Positions 48,552 to 60,863 of a DNA stretch of 64,000 nt are shown here, piece by piece. The DNA is taken from positions 29,245,891 through 29,309,890 of the forward strand of contig CM019220.1 of NCBI GenBank assembly GCA_009741485.1, read 5' to 3'. The notes beneath the pieces are model-generated. The model did no database searches, was not told the origin of the DNA, and saw only the letters and a list, made by a program, of their open reading frames with translations. This DNA is from Malurus cyaneus samueli (lineage: Eukaryota > Chordata > Aves > Passeriformes > Maluridae). Positions within the stretch are counted from its first letter, which is position 1, and every line of letters starts with the position of its first letter. The position numbers were made by a program, and so were the translations under genes.

Positions 48552-48950
48552 ACTCACAGAATAGCTTAGGTTGGAAGGGAACCCTTATAGGTCATCTAGT
48601 CCAAGGAGTCCCCTGCAAGGAGGGACATCTTCAACTACATCAGGCTGCTCAGAGTTCTGTCCAGCCTGACCTTGAATGTTTCCAGGGGTGGAGCATCCAC
48701 CACCTCTCTGGGACCTCTTTTCCAGCGTTTCACTACTCTCATAATAAAATTCTTCTTTATATCTAGTCTGAATCTACATTATTTTAGTTTAAGACTAATT
48801 ACCCCTTGTCCAATCTCAACATGCCCTATAAAATATGTGTGCATCTTTCTCACCTTTAGGTACTGGCAGGATACTGTAAAGTCTCCCCAGAGCCTTCTCC
48901 AGATTGAACAACCCCAACTCTTCCAGCCTGCCTTCACAGGAGACCTGTTT
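48552..48950 (-). mobile_element. CR1 LINE fragment, 3' part, in the COL5A2 upstream flank
   Basis: On the plus strand the copy starts with the reverse complement of the CR1 tail (CACAGAATAGCTTAGGTTGG). It continues through GACCTTGAATGTTTCCAGGG, ACCACCTCTCTGGGACCTC, AATTACCCCTTGTCC, TTTAGGTACTGGCAGGAT and TCTCCCCAGAGCCTTCTCC to the 'CTGAACAACCCCAACTC' region. This is the standard 3' region of avian CR1 in reverse. It is 5'-truncated near 48950. Confidence 0.9.
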
Positions 48951-51900
48951 CATTCTTCACATTAGAGCAACCTTCACATTTGAAGAATCTTCATACAACA
49001 TGAAGGGATACAACACCACAACAGAAAAATCTTCACACAAAAGCAGTGTGTGCTCCTTAATGATAAGCTCTAAAAAGTCTTTGTAAAATTACAGCAGTAA
49101 TTTTACACTGCTAAGACACTTCTAGAAATGTCAAAGTATTCTTTCAATACTTTGAAAAAAAAATACATAACCAAATGCTCCCTAATATCCTCTTTGCTGA
49201 TATTACCTACTTTTAGCCTTAAGTCAGTACTGTATTTTATCTGACCTAAAAGTTGCATATAAAATTCAAAATTACTCAAAAGTCAAAGAGCATTGTGAGT
49301 GATAGATGAGGCTAGGGAATATTATTAGGTAATTGTGAGGACTCAGAAATATATTACAATACCTTTTAAAATCTCAAAGTCAAGCCAGAAAAAGCCAATT
49401 AGCAGCTTCGGATGCTTCAGAGCATGCATACATATGAGCAATTAAAATCCAATCTCCATGAGGATCTCTGCTATAGAGTGTAAGGACCTCTCCTACCTTT
49501 CACACTGTTACATTCAGTGTGACAGCACTGTTTTAAATTAATTTGTACTAAGCTGACAAAAAATGTCTCCATACAAATCTGTTACAAATTAGAGTCTGGG
49601 CCAGTCTTTTAGAGCAATACAAAATCAATGCATTCACAGAAACTGGAACTATGCTCTAGTTGAATTCAAAAGGTGTTGGTTCAAAGACAAGCAAGATTTT
49701 CAAAAGCAGTACTGTTTCACCAAAGGGAGCTCAAGTCAATGTGAGAGTTGCCATCAAGTTTTATGTAGGCAGTTAAAGCCACGGCAAGTGCTGTTTGAAA
49801 TTTCCACCTTGTATAACTTCTTCGATCACACGCTTAGTTTAAAAAAAAAAAAAAAAAAAAAGACAGCAAATTGCCACATCATGTATTTAACTCACAAAAA
49901 TATAGTCCATATAAAATGCTTGCCCTTTCTTGGAATTAACCATTAAAATGAACATGACTGAAATAATATAGGAGAGGAAAACAGTTCTTCCTTTGAAGTG
50001 TGTTCACTTTGCACTTTTAAGACCATTACTGCACAAGGAATCAGTTTTCCTATTTTATACAGGTTTTTCACGTAGTAAAAGGAGAGAAAATTCTGCTATT
50101 TAAAATGAGAAAATGTAATCGGAAACTACAGAAAAGGGCAAGAAAGAAAACACAGGAATATTATACTACTTTTCAATCATGTTTTAAAAGGGACTAGATT
50201 CCAAATTGCACAACCTCAAAAATCATAATCTTCCTGCAGAGAAATCCACCAAAAAAAATGAGTTTCAGCTAGAGGTTTTAACTATCAGTAATGTTGCTGC
50301 CCAACTGCAAGAGAATTTTCTTGGCAACCTTTTTGTAGGAAGGTTTAATAAATAAATTTAAGTCCAAACAGAGGAAAGATATCTTTTTTGGTTGCATTCA
50401 GCCTTTGTAATGTTGTTTCAGTTTGCTTTTAATTTGGGGATGTGAGATGGCACATTGCTTTAAAATTACTAGTGTGGAGTCTTGGATTACATCAGTCACC
50501 ATAAATGTGCTTTTGCTATGAGGAACTCCAAACCCAGTAAGTTCAATAAATCATTGGCACTGGCAGCCTTTCCTTTAGAATGTCTCAATTAAATTAAACT
50601 CAACATTAGTCTAAGCAAAAGAATTAAGGAATTAATTAGGGAAATAATTAGGGAAAGTCTTGCATGAGGTCCTCTGAAAATTATACTTATTCTTTACCTA
50701 GAACAGGACAAACAGCATCATTATTTTATTCTTTATTACAAATTCATTGTCAAGCTGGCTTTTGTCTGCGTAAGAACTTAACCTGATTAAGTGAGAAGAT
50801 AAAAGGATCACAGCAAGCTACCTACTTAAGTGGCAAGGGCAAATGCTAATCTGTAATTCAAATAGGTCCCAACTGATGGCCTTCACTGTTTTTTTTTCCC
50901 TAATATTTAATTAATGTACAATCGGACCCTAAGATAGCTTGTTCTTTTTCATTGACTGAAAGTCCCCACAAAAGGAGTTAAAAGTCATATCCAACAAGCA
51001 TATTCATATCTCCAATAATTATTCTGACCCAGGGAATCAATGGGACTGTAAACAAAGAATTTGGCTCAAAGTTGATTTTTAACCCTATCGTAAAGGAATA
51101 GGCTTTTTATAAGATGCTCATAATAATTGAGGCTCCAGATTACTTAATCACCACCACTACATTTTATTCATCATTTTAAAATAATATTACTTCATTGTCG
51201 TTCCTTAATTTAAAAATTTATGACCAAGACTATGTAGAACTATTTTGTCTTAACAGATTTCAGACCACTGAACTGTGCTTTAATATGCTCAGCGCAGCCC
51301 CAAGCACAAAATGAGTCCTTTGGTAAATTGTCATGTCCTAGTATATAACATCCAATGTCTTTAAGTAACAAAACACTGCATCTGTATTTCAGAGTTTAAA
51401 TTATGTTAACTAAGGACATGATTAAAATCTTACTGATTTGATTCATGGTTGTTGAAGTTTTGTATCTGCTACTGTTTATTTAAATAGATGTAATAACTGC
51501 AGGTTTCATACATTCAAAAGTATTCCAGAATCTATTCTCACGAATGTAAGAAGCATTAATGACCCCAACAGAAAGGACAGGAAGGTGATGGAGAGCTCAA
51601 TCAAACTCTTATTGCCCATGCTCTTATAAAAAGTCCCATGCAGATGGAACTCCATAGTCACCAGTATTTCTTCGCAAGCTAAGGACCTCTGTGTGTGTGT
51701 CCTCAACTTTTAGAAACAAAATAGTCATTATTATCACAGCATGCTGCCTGGACCTGGGTAAGAAAAGAGCCCATGGTTTCCATTTTTGATCTCATAGACT
51801 AGCATCCCATCAGCTGCAATCACACTGTTTAATATTTGGCCAAAGCATGGTAAACTCCCCAGCCAATTGTTTTCCCTATCACTACATTGTTATTTTTAAA

Positions 51901-52734
51901 GCATTGACCTTCAGCCTTAGAGTTGAATTTCTGGAATATCTAAAGCTGATGGAGTCATCTACTTGAAACCTGGGGAATAAAACATTCAAGCTTGTAGCAA
52001 AATTCTTACCAACCATAATACAAGCAAGAAGTTCAGAACACAGTTTTACATACCACATTGCTCCCAAGTTATATCTGATTGCCTAGCAAAATAAAAATGC
52101 TGAAAAGCCTGTACACACTACATGCCAATTAACAGAGCTGGCTTACAGATGTGACTGGAGAATGGCTAAATCAGCTCGAGGAAGGACTTTAGAATCGCCA
52201 AGCTGCTCACAGAATACATATGTTAAAATTAATCTTAGAGAAAAATATATACATAATGCTTCAAGGAAAGCTAGTTAGTGATCAAGTTCTACAGACTAAG
52301 TTTCCAAATAAGATGAACCCTAGGGTGACCAAATGTATTGGAATTTGTCTGTTAGCTCAAAATGAGACATTGTCAGCAGTTGTTCTGGGCCTGAGCCTTC
52401 TGCCTGCAGGGAGCTATGGGGGAACCACCCTGGGTGGCCTGCAGAAGGGAGTATCTTGAGCAGATGGAGCACTGTGCAAGCCAAAAGTGGAGACAGCTCC
52501 AAGGAGTGTCTTCCCTCAGAGGGAAAGGGCCACTAAAATAAGGAATATATTTTCCCCCCTAAAACCCCATATTTATTATTACATCCATATGAAACAAAGT
52601 GCCTGTGACTTTATACACACTATAAAGTAGGACTGAAGGGATCCATTTACACAGGATATTGTTTTCCATGTTAAAAAAACCTTAGCAGATGTTCAGTGAA
52701 TGTTTAGTATATAGAGAAACATTTGCACAATATT
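48951..52734. other. Upstream intergenic stretch, no gene seen
   Basis: AT-rich sequence with a poly(A) run (49841-49861) and the TAATTAG tandem near 50.64 kb. No coding region recognised. Confidence 0.5.
50629..50652. repeat. Tandem 12-mer with TAATTAG cores
   Basis: GAATTAATTAGG is followed directly by GAAATAATTAGG and then GAAA, with a degenerate GAATTAAG before. Each unit holds a TAATTA homeodomain core. The site is in the upstream flank, about 4.4 kb from the predicted COL5A2 start. Confidence 0.6.
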
Positions 52735-52833
52735 CTCAGGCACATGGTGGGATTTTTGGGGTGTTCTGTGCAGGGACATGAGCTGGACTTGATATTGAAT
52801 GGTCCCTTCCAACTCAGCATATTGTATGATATA
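52735..52833 (+). mobile_element. CR1 LINE 3' tail fragment
   Basis: It contains CACATGGTGGGATTTTTGGG, GTGTTCTGTGCAGGGACATG, AGCTGGACTTGATATTGAAT, GGTCCCTTCCAACTCAGCAT and ATTGTATGATATA, the order found at the 3' end of CR1 elements. It is about 100 bases long and 5'-truncated. Confidence 0.8.
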
Positions 52834-55800
52834 ATGCTCCATATTAAATTCATATTTGCCAGAAAATCCTCATTTTTAAACATGTTGGTTTTGTCCTGGA
52901 TAGTTGAAGTGGCTTTGATTCTCACCATTTAAAATTGGGAAAACCTCAGCTCCATTGACAAAAGCAACTTAGCTTGCTCAGTATCTCACTGGAATTTCTC
53001 AGCTTTTTATAAGGTAATCTTAAAAGACATTCTTGAATATCTTTAATTAATTAGAAGAAACAGATTTAATAATTTTGAGGCAGGCATATTTGACACCAAA
53101 TCAAAACAATAGACACAGTGGTGAACAATTGCTCCTGTTGAAGTTAGCAGCAATAGTTCAGCTACTGAATGAATGTATTCTCTTGCAATGGACGCTTCCA
53201 CCCCTTTCTAACCATCTTTTCATCACACTGCTTGTTAATGCACAAACAGCTATCCCTGCTTGGAGCATTGAGCGTAACACCCTTCTGTCAACTGCTAGCG
53301 GCAGCAGCAGTAATGGTTGCATTCAAATTGTTGTTTCTAAAATAAACCACGGTTCAAAGTCTCAGCACAAGCACACATTCAAATTACTTTGGTGTCCCTA
53401 TCATCTTATACCATACCACACTGTCATTCTTGGACACTAGGAAGAATGAGAAAGTAACTCTACCTGCCCCTCCTGAATATATCAGCAGCCCTAGCAAGCC
53501 AAACCATGGTCACTTAAGTACCTGAAGGCCTTTCTCTTCCATGTGCATTTTGGTTTCTTTTGTAGGAAGGCTGCCCTTTCTCTGCACAATCTTCATGCAC
53601 TTCCCTTCATGCACCAGGCCAGCTGCACAGAGAGAAGGCTACAAAAGGTGATGGGCAGCTTGCACTTTCCCCAGCATGAGAGAAAAAAGCTGGATTAACA
53701 CCAGGCAGGAATAATGTGGATAGGGTTTAATCTGCTTCAAAGGATTGGAATAGTCGAGATGATCCTTTTAGATTCTTTCCTGCACTATTTTTCTTCTAGC
53801 AGGAAAATGTGATTTATATAGTGGCTATATTCTCTTTTAAAAGTGAGTCCTTGTTTGAAAAATAGGATCCACCGCTATCAGGATGTAATATCTGACAAAT
53901 GGAAAAAGGGGGGATTCATAAAACCCAATTCAAAAACAATTTTAAAAATCATAAAAAAGGAAAACTTGCCATATTTTTAGTATTTTCCATGTTGACATGG
54001 ATTCCCTATTCCTTTCTTTTAAGCAGCCAGGGAAAAACTGTGTCAATATTGGCAAAATTGTGGATGATTAATAAAAGAAAGGGGAATAGCAACAACAGCA
54101 GAAGGAAGTAATAGATAAAAAGGAGGAAGAAATGCATTAGCATTTGTGTAAGTCAGCGATATCAGACTTGAATTTATGCATCACATTCACACAAAGCTGA
54201 AGCAAAGAAAAATTTCTGTAGCAGACTTAGCATACTAGCACTGGGGGTGTTAGTGTCACTACCAGAACTAGGTAGTAAGCTCAAGACATTAGGTAAATGT
54301 CAGTGCAGTTATGCCTAGGTTCAAATAGAGAATGCAAAATAGGCTGCTTTACTTTTCCATTTCCTTTACATGCTGTCTTCTTTCCAATATTTTACAGCTT
54401 TTATGAGCTTTATTTTACTAAGATTCTATGAATACAGGTGTGGAGCACATTTTGGACTGCCTTTAAACATTAAGTGCTAATTGAAAACACAGTTTACTCA
54501 GAAACAATTCATCAAGTTTACATTTAATTTTTGCTGTGAAAAAATGTGCTAACTGAGCCCTTTTAGAAAACTTATTGAAATTTTTGTTTCAGAACTCTTT
54601 ATGAGGTAGGCTTATTTTCAAAGTTATGGCCCATCCGCAAGTGGATTTTCATCTGGTTAATGGGCTGAAACAGATTGTTGAAGAGAATATCTACCCTGCT
54701 TTACTCACTAATATGCTTCATCTTGCCTCAATTGATTGCTTTCATGATGTAGCTCAGGAAATCAGCCTCTTACCCTTTTTAAAGAGTGATAGTTTAGATG
54801 AGCCTCAGTCATTTTATACTATAGTTATTAAAGCTTAAAGATGGCTGTACATGTCGTCAATAGAATAACTTATTTGCTTCTCAAAGATCCCCCTGCCCAC
54901 AGTAGGCAAAAACCTAGGAGCAGAATCTCCATGTATCTCTTTTTGTTGGTTCTGACAGCAGATTGATTGGTGATATCTCATACTGTGTTATCATTTTGAT
55001 CATGATATTCCTACCAATCTTCCAGGTTACTTCCAGAAGGATTGTTTGGTTTTGTTTATTTAATGTGACCTTACATTATATTGTCTCTTAAATACACTCC
55101 CAATCACATCTTTATGAAGAAAAGAAGCCTGGATAGCGAGTACTTGATGTTCCACAGATTTGGGGTACCAGGAATGGAATGTTTGATTGTAATTGACTAT
55201 TTTCATCATTATATTTAAACATCTCATACACTGGGTAAAAAACATAGATGGCAATGCTGGTTCAATTTCTTCTGTATACTTTCAGCATTCAACAATGCAA
55301 TAATCCTCCTATGAAAAGCGAAATCTAAATTGCATGGAGGATAATTTCATCAGAATGAAATAGATGCTTTTGCTTAGTGTTAATAAAGACTTAGCTTTTG
55401 CCACTAGAATGCAAGTTTTATCTACTATTATTATTTCATAAAATATTTGCACTACTACTCATAAAAGTTGCAACATAAAATATATCAATTCATATACAAT
55501 TTTAATGAAGCTGGAAGAATTTTCAGATTTATGTGCTTCTTGCTTCTTGTTTTTAGAATTACACTAAGAATAAGAGACTGGTGTAAAATTCTAGCCCGAC
55601 TCTTCTGAGAATACAGAACTTTCAATATAAAATCTTAACCTAATTTCTTTGCACTCAGGAAGCCTTTGACAATGTTTCTCTGAAGAAAAAGCAAACATAT
55701 GTCAGAGGTAAAGTCCTGTCAGGATCTTGATATTGATCCCAGCCTTACCTTGTAAGACTCCATTAGGAATTGTCAAAACCATCACAGCCTCACTGAAGTC

Positions 55801-58800
55801 ACAAGGTTCCATGCAGATGTTAACTCTAGGATATGGCAAACTCTTAAAAAGTTACTAGCATTTAGTCAAATATAGGCTATAGACATTCTCCAGGACTCAC
55901 TTAGTTCATTTAATATATCTTCTCATTTTTTCAGTCTTTTGGAATCTTTGATTCGGGCTTGTACACCAGCCCTTCTGAATGATCCTGTGAGATTTCTAAT
56001 ATATAGAAAGTAGAGAGAAAGAGAAGGGTGGAGGGAAAAGGTGCTCCTAGCTTCTCCTCTGTGCTATAGATGTTTAAGAATACTATTTATATGCATAAGG
56101 GAGAATTTTTATGCTCCTGAAAAATCACACAAATTGAAGAATCAAGCCATTTCAATGGGGGGGTGGTCTACAGACCACCAAGAGCTCATTGCATAGCAGC
56201 TTCAGGATCAGTACTAGAAGAAACAGCCCACTGACCTGCTCAAGCATGTCCTGAAACAGGACTTCCACCATGGCAAAGGCAAACAATCTGCCTGTCACTA
56301 GCAAAATAACAAAATACCGATTCTGGGGAAAAAAACCAATAAGGCAGATGGAGCCTTTTATATTCTCCATAACCCCAGACTGAGGATATGAGACCACAAT
56401 ACACTGTTGTTATGATAATCTTGCAGAGGCTATTTGAATGTTTGCTACTAGACCTATAACAAGGAATTTTAAAAGCCCAATATCTTATATAGGGGCTCCA
56501 ACAGACCATCAGAAGGCCAAGATGAATTCAATACACACACAGACCAGAGGAAGTACTTAGTTAGAGTGGCACACAGACAAATATTTTCTTTGGCAGAGAA
56601 CGAGTCTGTATAAACAGGAACACGGTCCAATTGTGTACTTTTTGCAAGAACTAAAGTATTCAAACTCCAGAAAAAGAAGACACTACCCAAAGTTATATAG
56701 GAAAGAAAAGAACAGCTAAATAATCACAGAATGATTCTGTTATTTTCATGAAGCTGGATCCTTTCAACAGCATTACTTCAGTGCTTATTGTAAGGTTTTA
56801 AAACTCTAGATACTATGTGTTGTACCCAAAGGACCATGAGTTTGTACAATAGTGGATGCTTCAGTAAATCTCTCAATCGATCAAAAGACTGTTTGCAGTA
56901 GTTTATTTCCAAGCTTTATTTAGTGACACATTTACACAGTCAGATTCAAGTCAGCTCTAAGTGCCCTAAAAACAGAGGTCAGCAAAGGTCAGAAAACCCA
57001 CAGCCAAATGCTGTTTTTTCTAACGATGGTGAGAAATGACTCAAAGAAACTGCAGAAACAATTATTGTAAGTAATGCTATTGAAACTTAAGTCTCTGATA
57101 TTTACCAGCCTTTATGGAAATCATTCTCCACTGCCAGTAAAAAGGATATACCAAAAGTAGCTCTGTCTGTTGTTCACTCACATTTACACAGGAGCAATGG
57201 GAAGGCTTTCATTCTATAGCTTGGCTTGTCTACAATACTCCCCTTTAAGACAGGTGCCCAATACTTATCTTGACAAGTGCTCTCTAAACATTTTGTCTTG
57301 TTTTTATTTGAAAGTGAATTTACCCATATTCTTGAGGGCAGCCATAACTAAAGCTAGATCTGCTTCTTTAGCAAACATGCATGATCTACACCTGGCCTAT
57401 GGAACTTAGTCCTTCTCCAAGTTATCTCTGTTGATCCTGGAATTCTACAAATGCACCTACTTCCTCCATCTCTGAAAGAAAATTTATGTCTAAGGCACTT
57501 CAGTAGCTTGTCATTAAACAATATACGAAAATGTTTCCAGCGAATACTTTTTCCACAATATCCTTCCAGAAGCAAATGTACTTCCAAAGTAAAGCGCTAG
57601 CAAATGATTCATGTAAATACTACTTTTTCACAATGGTATTGATGAATGCAGAATTTCTGTGAAATGTCCCTCTCAAGGGCGTAATGTCACATTCAGTTTT
57701 ATAATTATGTGTATACTAAAACTCTATGACCAATTACAGAACTTGTTCATGAAAATCAGGTAAAATCAGCACTGTCCTTCATCTGTACAATCCTCTATCC
57801 CCACTGTGGACATGGGGAAGGGTTTTAAGTGGCTTACTGGAGATAAATATTTTTGTAAGAAAGCCAGCTATGTGCCAGGCAGGAAAATTCAGTCGCTAGT
57901 ATTCAAAGAAATGAAATACTTTGAAATCCCAAGGTCATCTATGCACCTATGTAAGTCTCATTAAACTTAATTGAAATTACATACATTTGTTGAGGGCACA
58001 ACACTCTCCTACAGCTGCAGCTCCTCTTGAATGACTGCTCCTCTTCATGGCTTTTCATGACTTTAGGCCAGATTATGTCTAAAAATTGCATAAACCATAG
58101 TATGTTTTCTACAGACTAATTAACTTTTTTGGTTCTGGATTTGTTTTAGCTTGAGGCTTAGCTCTGGGTACTGGATATGGAGCTGCCAGCCCCTGTGGCT
58201 CACAGAGGCTCAGCTCCTGCCATTGTCCCACACTGCCAGGGGAGAGCAAGGGACTCAGCCTGGCAGCCCAACATGTGCCAGTTCAAAGAAGGGCACATCC
58301 AAGGCACTTGGCCTCTTGCTCTCTGAGCTTTCCCACTCCTCAGAAACAGATCAGGGCATGAGGAGAGCTGCTTGTGTCTGCACCCAGTGATGAAATTCTG
58401 GATGGGCTCACACAGCAGCACTGGGGACTGGACAGAACTGATCCCTTGTTTGGCAGGGTCCTGTTTCCTCAGGATCCTTTTATACCTTTCATTAGTGTTT
58501 CAAATACATCCATTTAAATTGCTGTGAAAGCTGCTAGGGCTTTAATAGCAGGTCAGGGCTAGGGCATAGCTAAGCAGAGAACCAAAACCAGTTTCAGAAC
58601 AGCTCAGAAGCAGAAAATCATAAACTGCTTCAGAGACCGTTCTCTTGTGCAAGCTTCAGGCACATGCCCAGCTCAGGACATTCAAAGGCCTGCATATTCC
58701 TAGAAACACAATTTTGGCCAGCTTAAGAGAGGTGAAAAAACATAAAATAAATCATCCCACTTTAAAAGCCCATCTTCTTCACGCAACAGACATGCCTGAG

Positions 58801-60833
58801 GTTTCCCCTTTTCACAAGATGGCCAAGCATTCTCTGGTTAGGCCCTCCCTCAGCAGCTGGCCCTCTCCTTTACAGCCCTACTTCATCTGAGTCCCTGAAC
58901 AAAAGTCTGGCTCACTTCACAGAGCCGTCCCAAAAGCTATTTTTATTTCCCAGCTATGTAATTGTCTCTCAGATGTTAATCTATTTGCTCCTCCCTCATC
59001 CTCCCACATAAGAACTTAAAAGTCTCTTTTCCCAGCCAGGCTAATAAAATAATAAAGCAATGAGATTGTGAGCTAAAACATTTTGGAACCAAAGAATTTA
59101 TAACGTATCAAAAATTAACTTCCTGTGTATTTCTGTAACAATGCAATGTTAAAAATGGTGGTTTTGGTCTCTTAACAAAGTTCTCCAGAAAATACAGAGA
59201 TATTGGAAATTCAGCATTATGCTAAGCAATACCTCACTTTCCCCTGAACACTGAGGTTACTCCAGCTGTGCAGTCATCCACCAGGAATCCCTCTTACTGG
59301 AACATAAAAGCTTCTATTTTATTCAAAAATTCCCTGCTGGATTTTTACATTTTAGTGAGATATGCAGGAATGCAAGACTGATTTGGGCAGTGCTCAAATT
59401 TATTTAATAATAGGAGGGCTGAAAGAAAATAATTCCTCCTGAAACTTTTTAAAAAAAAAAATTTCGATTTAATTTAGCTTAACAGAAACATAATATCATG
59501 TTAGACTAGTAATAACTATTCTCAGGTTTTGGCTATAGAAAGTAAAATTACATCTGCAAACCAATCCCTGACAAGTAGGATGAGTCACATTTCAGTCTGT
59601 TTTCACTTAATTAGAATTTTTTTTTACGTATGCAGGGTTTAGAAAAAAACAACATGGACAACCACTGCAACTGGAAAATTATTAAAAGGCAAAATGTGAA
59701 GGGGTTTTGACTCAATGGCTACGTATGCCTGACTCCAAGAAAGCTCTGAGGAAACAATAGTAATCTTTGTAATTTGCAGAAATAATAACACAAGTCTTGT
59801 GAAAGGATGCCTAAAATATTTCTCAAAAGTAACACATGGCATACTACTTGCCCAGAAAAAGGAAACCTTACTTTTAATTAACATGGTAGACATATATTAT
59901 GTGAAAACAAAAAGTGAGAAATAGAGTGAAAACCAGATAAAAAGCAAACAGAAGAGAGAGAAAACTACAGTCTGCTTTCCATTTCTGTAATTGCTTTTTA
60001 TTAATATCAGTGAAGAGATGGTTCCATAGTAAAGCAACATGGTTTAAAATAGGTGTTAATAATGGCTAAAATGGCCAGGTGTTAATAATGGCTAAAAATG
60101 AGACTTTAAAATTTTCTCATCTTTGGAGGACATGCAAAGGATAATAGAAAAATAATTTTTTTGAAAGCAACTGAAGTAATTACCTTGTTGCCTTGATCAA
60201 TTTTCCTTTAAAAAGTAAAAGTAATCTCACTTAAAAATTCTTCAACTGCATCTAGATGAGCATGTCACCTCGAAGACTATGACACAGTGGCTGCTGCTGA
60301 ACTGAAAGGTTTCCATGGGTACTTCAAGCATTGAGCCAAAGGGACTCAGCATAAAGATTATGTTGCTTAAATACAGGGTTATGTATAACTGCCAAAGTTG
60401 GGATAAAACACAATATATTTTATAAGGACACTCCTGCTAGGTCCCAATCCTTTAGATATAGGTTTTAAAAGAAGTTCTATTCCTCTTCAAGTTTAGGAGC
60501 GCTGAGCAGGTTTGGATGGGAAAAACAATACTGTATTTGGGGCACAGTACACTTTTACCTACTCAAAATTAGATTAGAAAATATTTGTATAGTTAAGCCA
60601 ATTCAATAACTTGCTTTATAACACTGTTATAAAATTGGGTTTTTTCCATGCAATGGCATTCATTCCCTAATTGCTTTCATCCTTTATTCTCATGCTTCAG
60701 TACCTGTGCCTTGGGTCTAGAATAAAAGTATTTCAACTTCTCCCAACACAACACACAAACACACCACAAACACACACAAATCAGTAGATCAGCCAGGAAA
60801 ATGGGCATGGATTTTTGTTTTCCTACCCACAGA
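52834..60833. other. Upstream intergenic stretch, no gene recognised
   Basis: AT-rich, with a GC-richer unassigned block at about 58150-58470 and the tandem duplication near 60.07 kb. A 70-codon plus-strand ORF at 54626-54838 has a fair start context and balanced composition, but I recognise no domain. Confidence 0.45.
60051..60100. repeat. Tandem duplication, about 26-bp unit, two copies
   Basis: AGGTGTTAATAATGGCTAAA-ATGGCC is followed at once by AGGTGTTAATAATGGCTAAA-AATG. The copies are nearly identical, so the duplication is recent. Confidence 0.9.
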
Positions 60834-60863
60834 TGATAATACCAGTATCCACTGGTATTATCA
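60834..60863. repeat. Perfect 13-bp-arm hairpin with 4-base loop
   Basis: TGATAATACCAGT and its exact reverse complement ACTGGTATTATCA flank the loop ATCC. After a 3-base bulge the stem can continue with AGAT (60831-60834) pairing to ATCT (60866-60869), though this shares one base with the inner stem. No element or RNA family is recognised. Confidence 0.85.

Noticed and set aside
60745..60780. AC-rich stretch
   Set aside because: Too interrupted to call a microsatellite.
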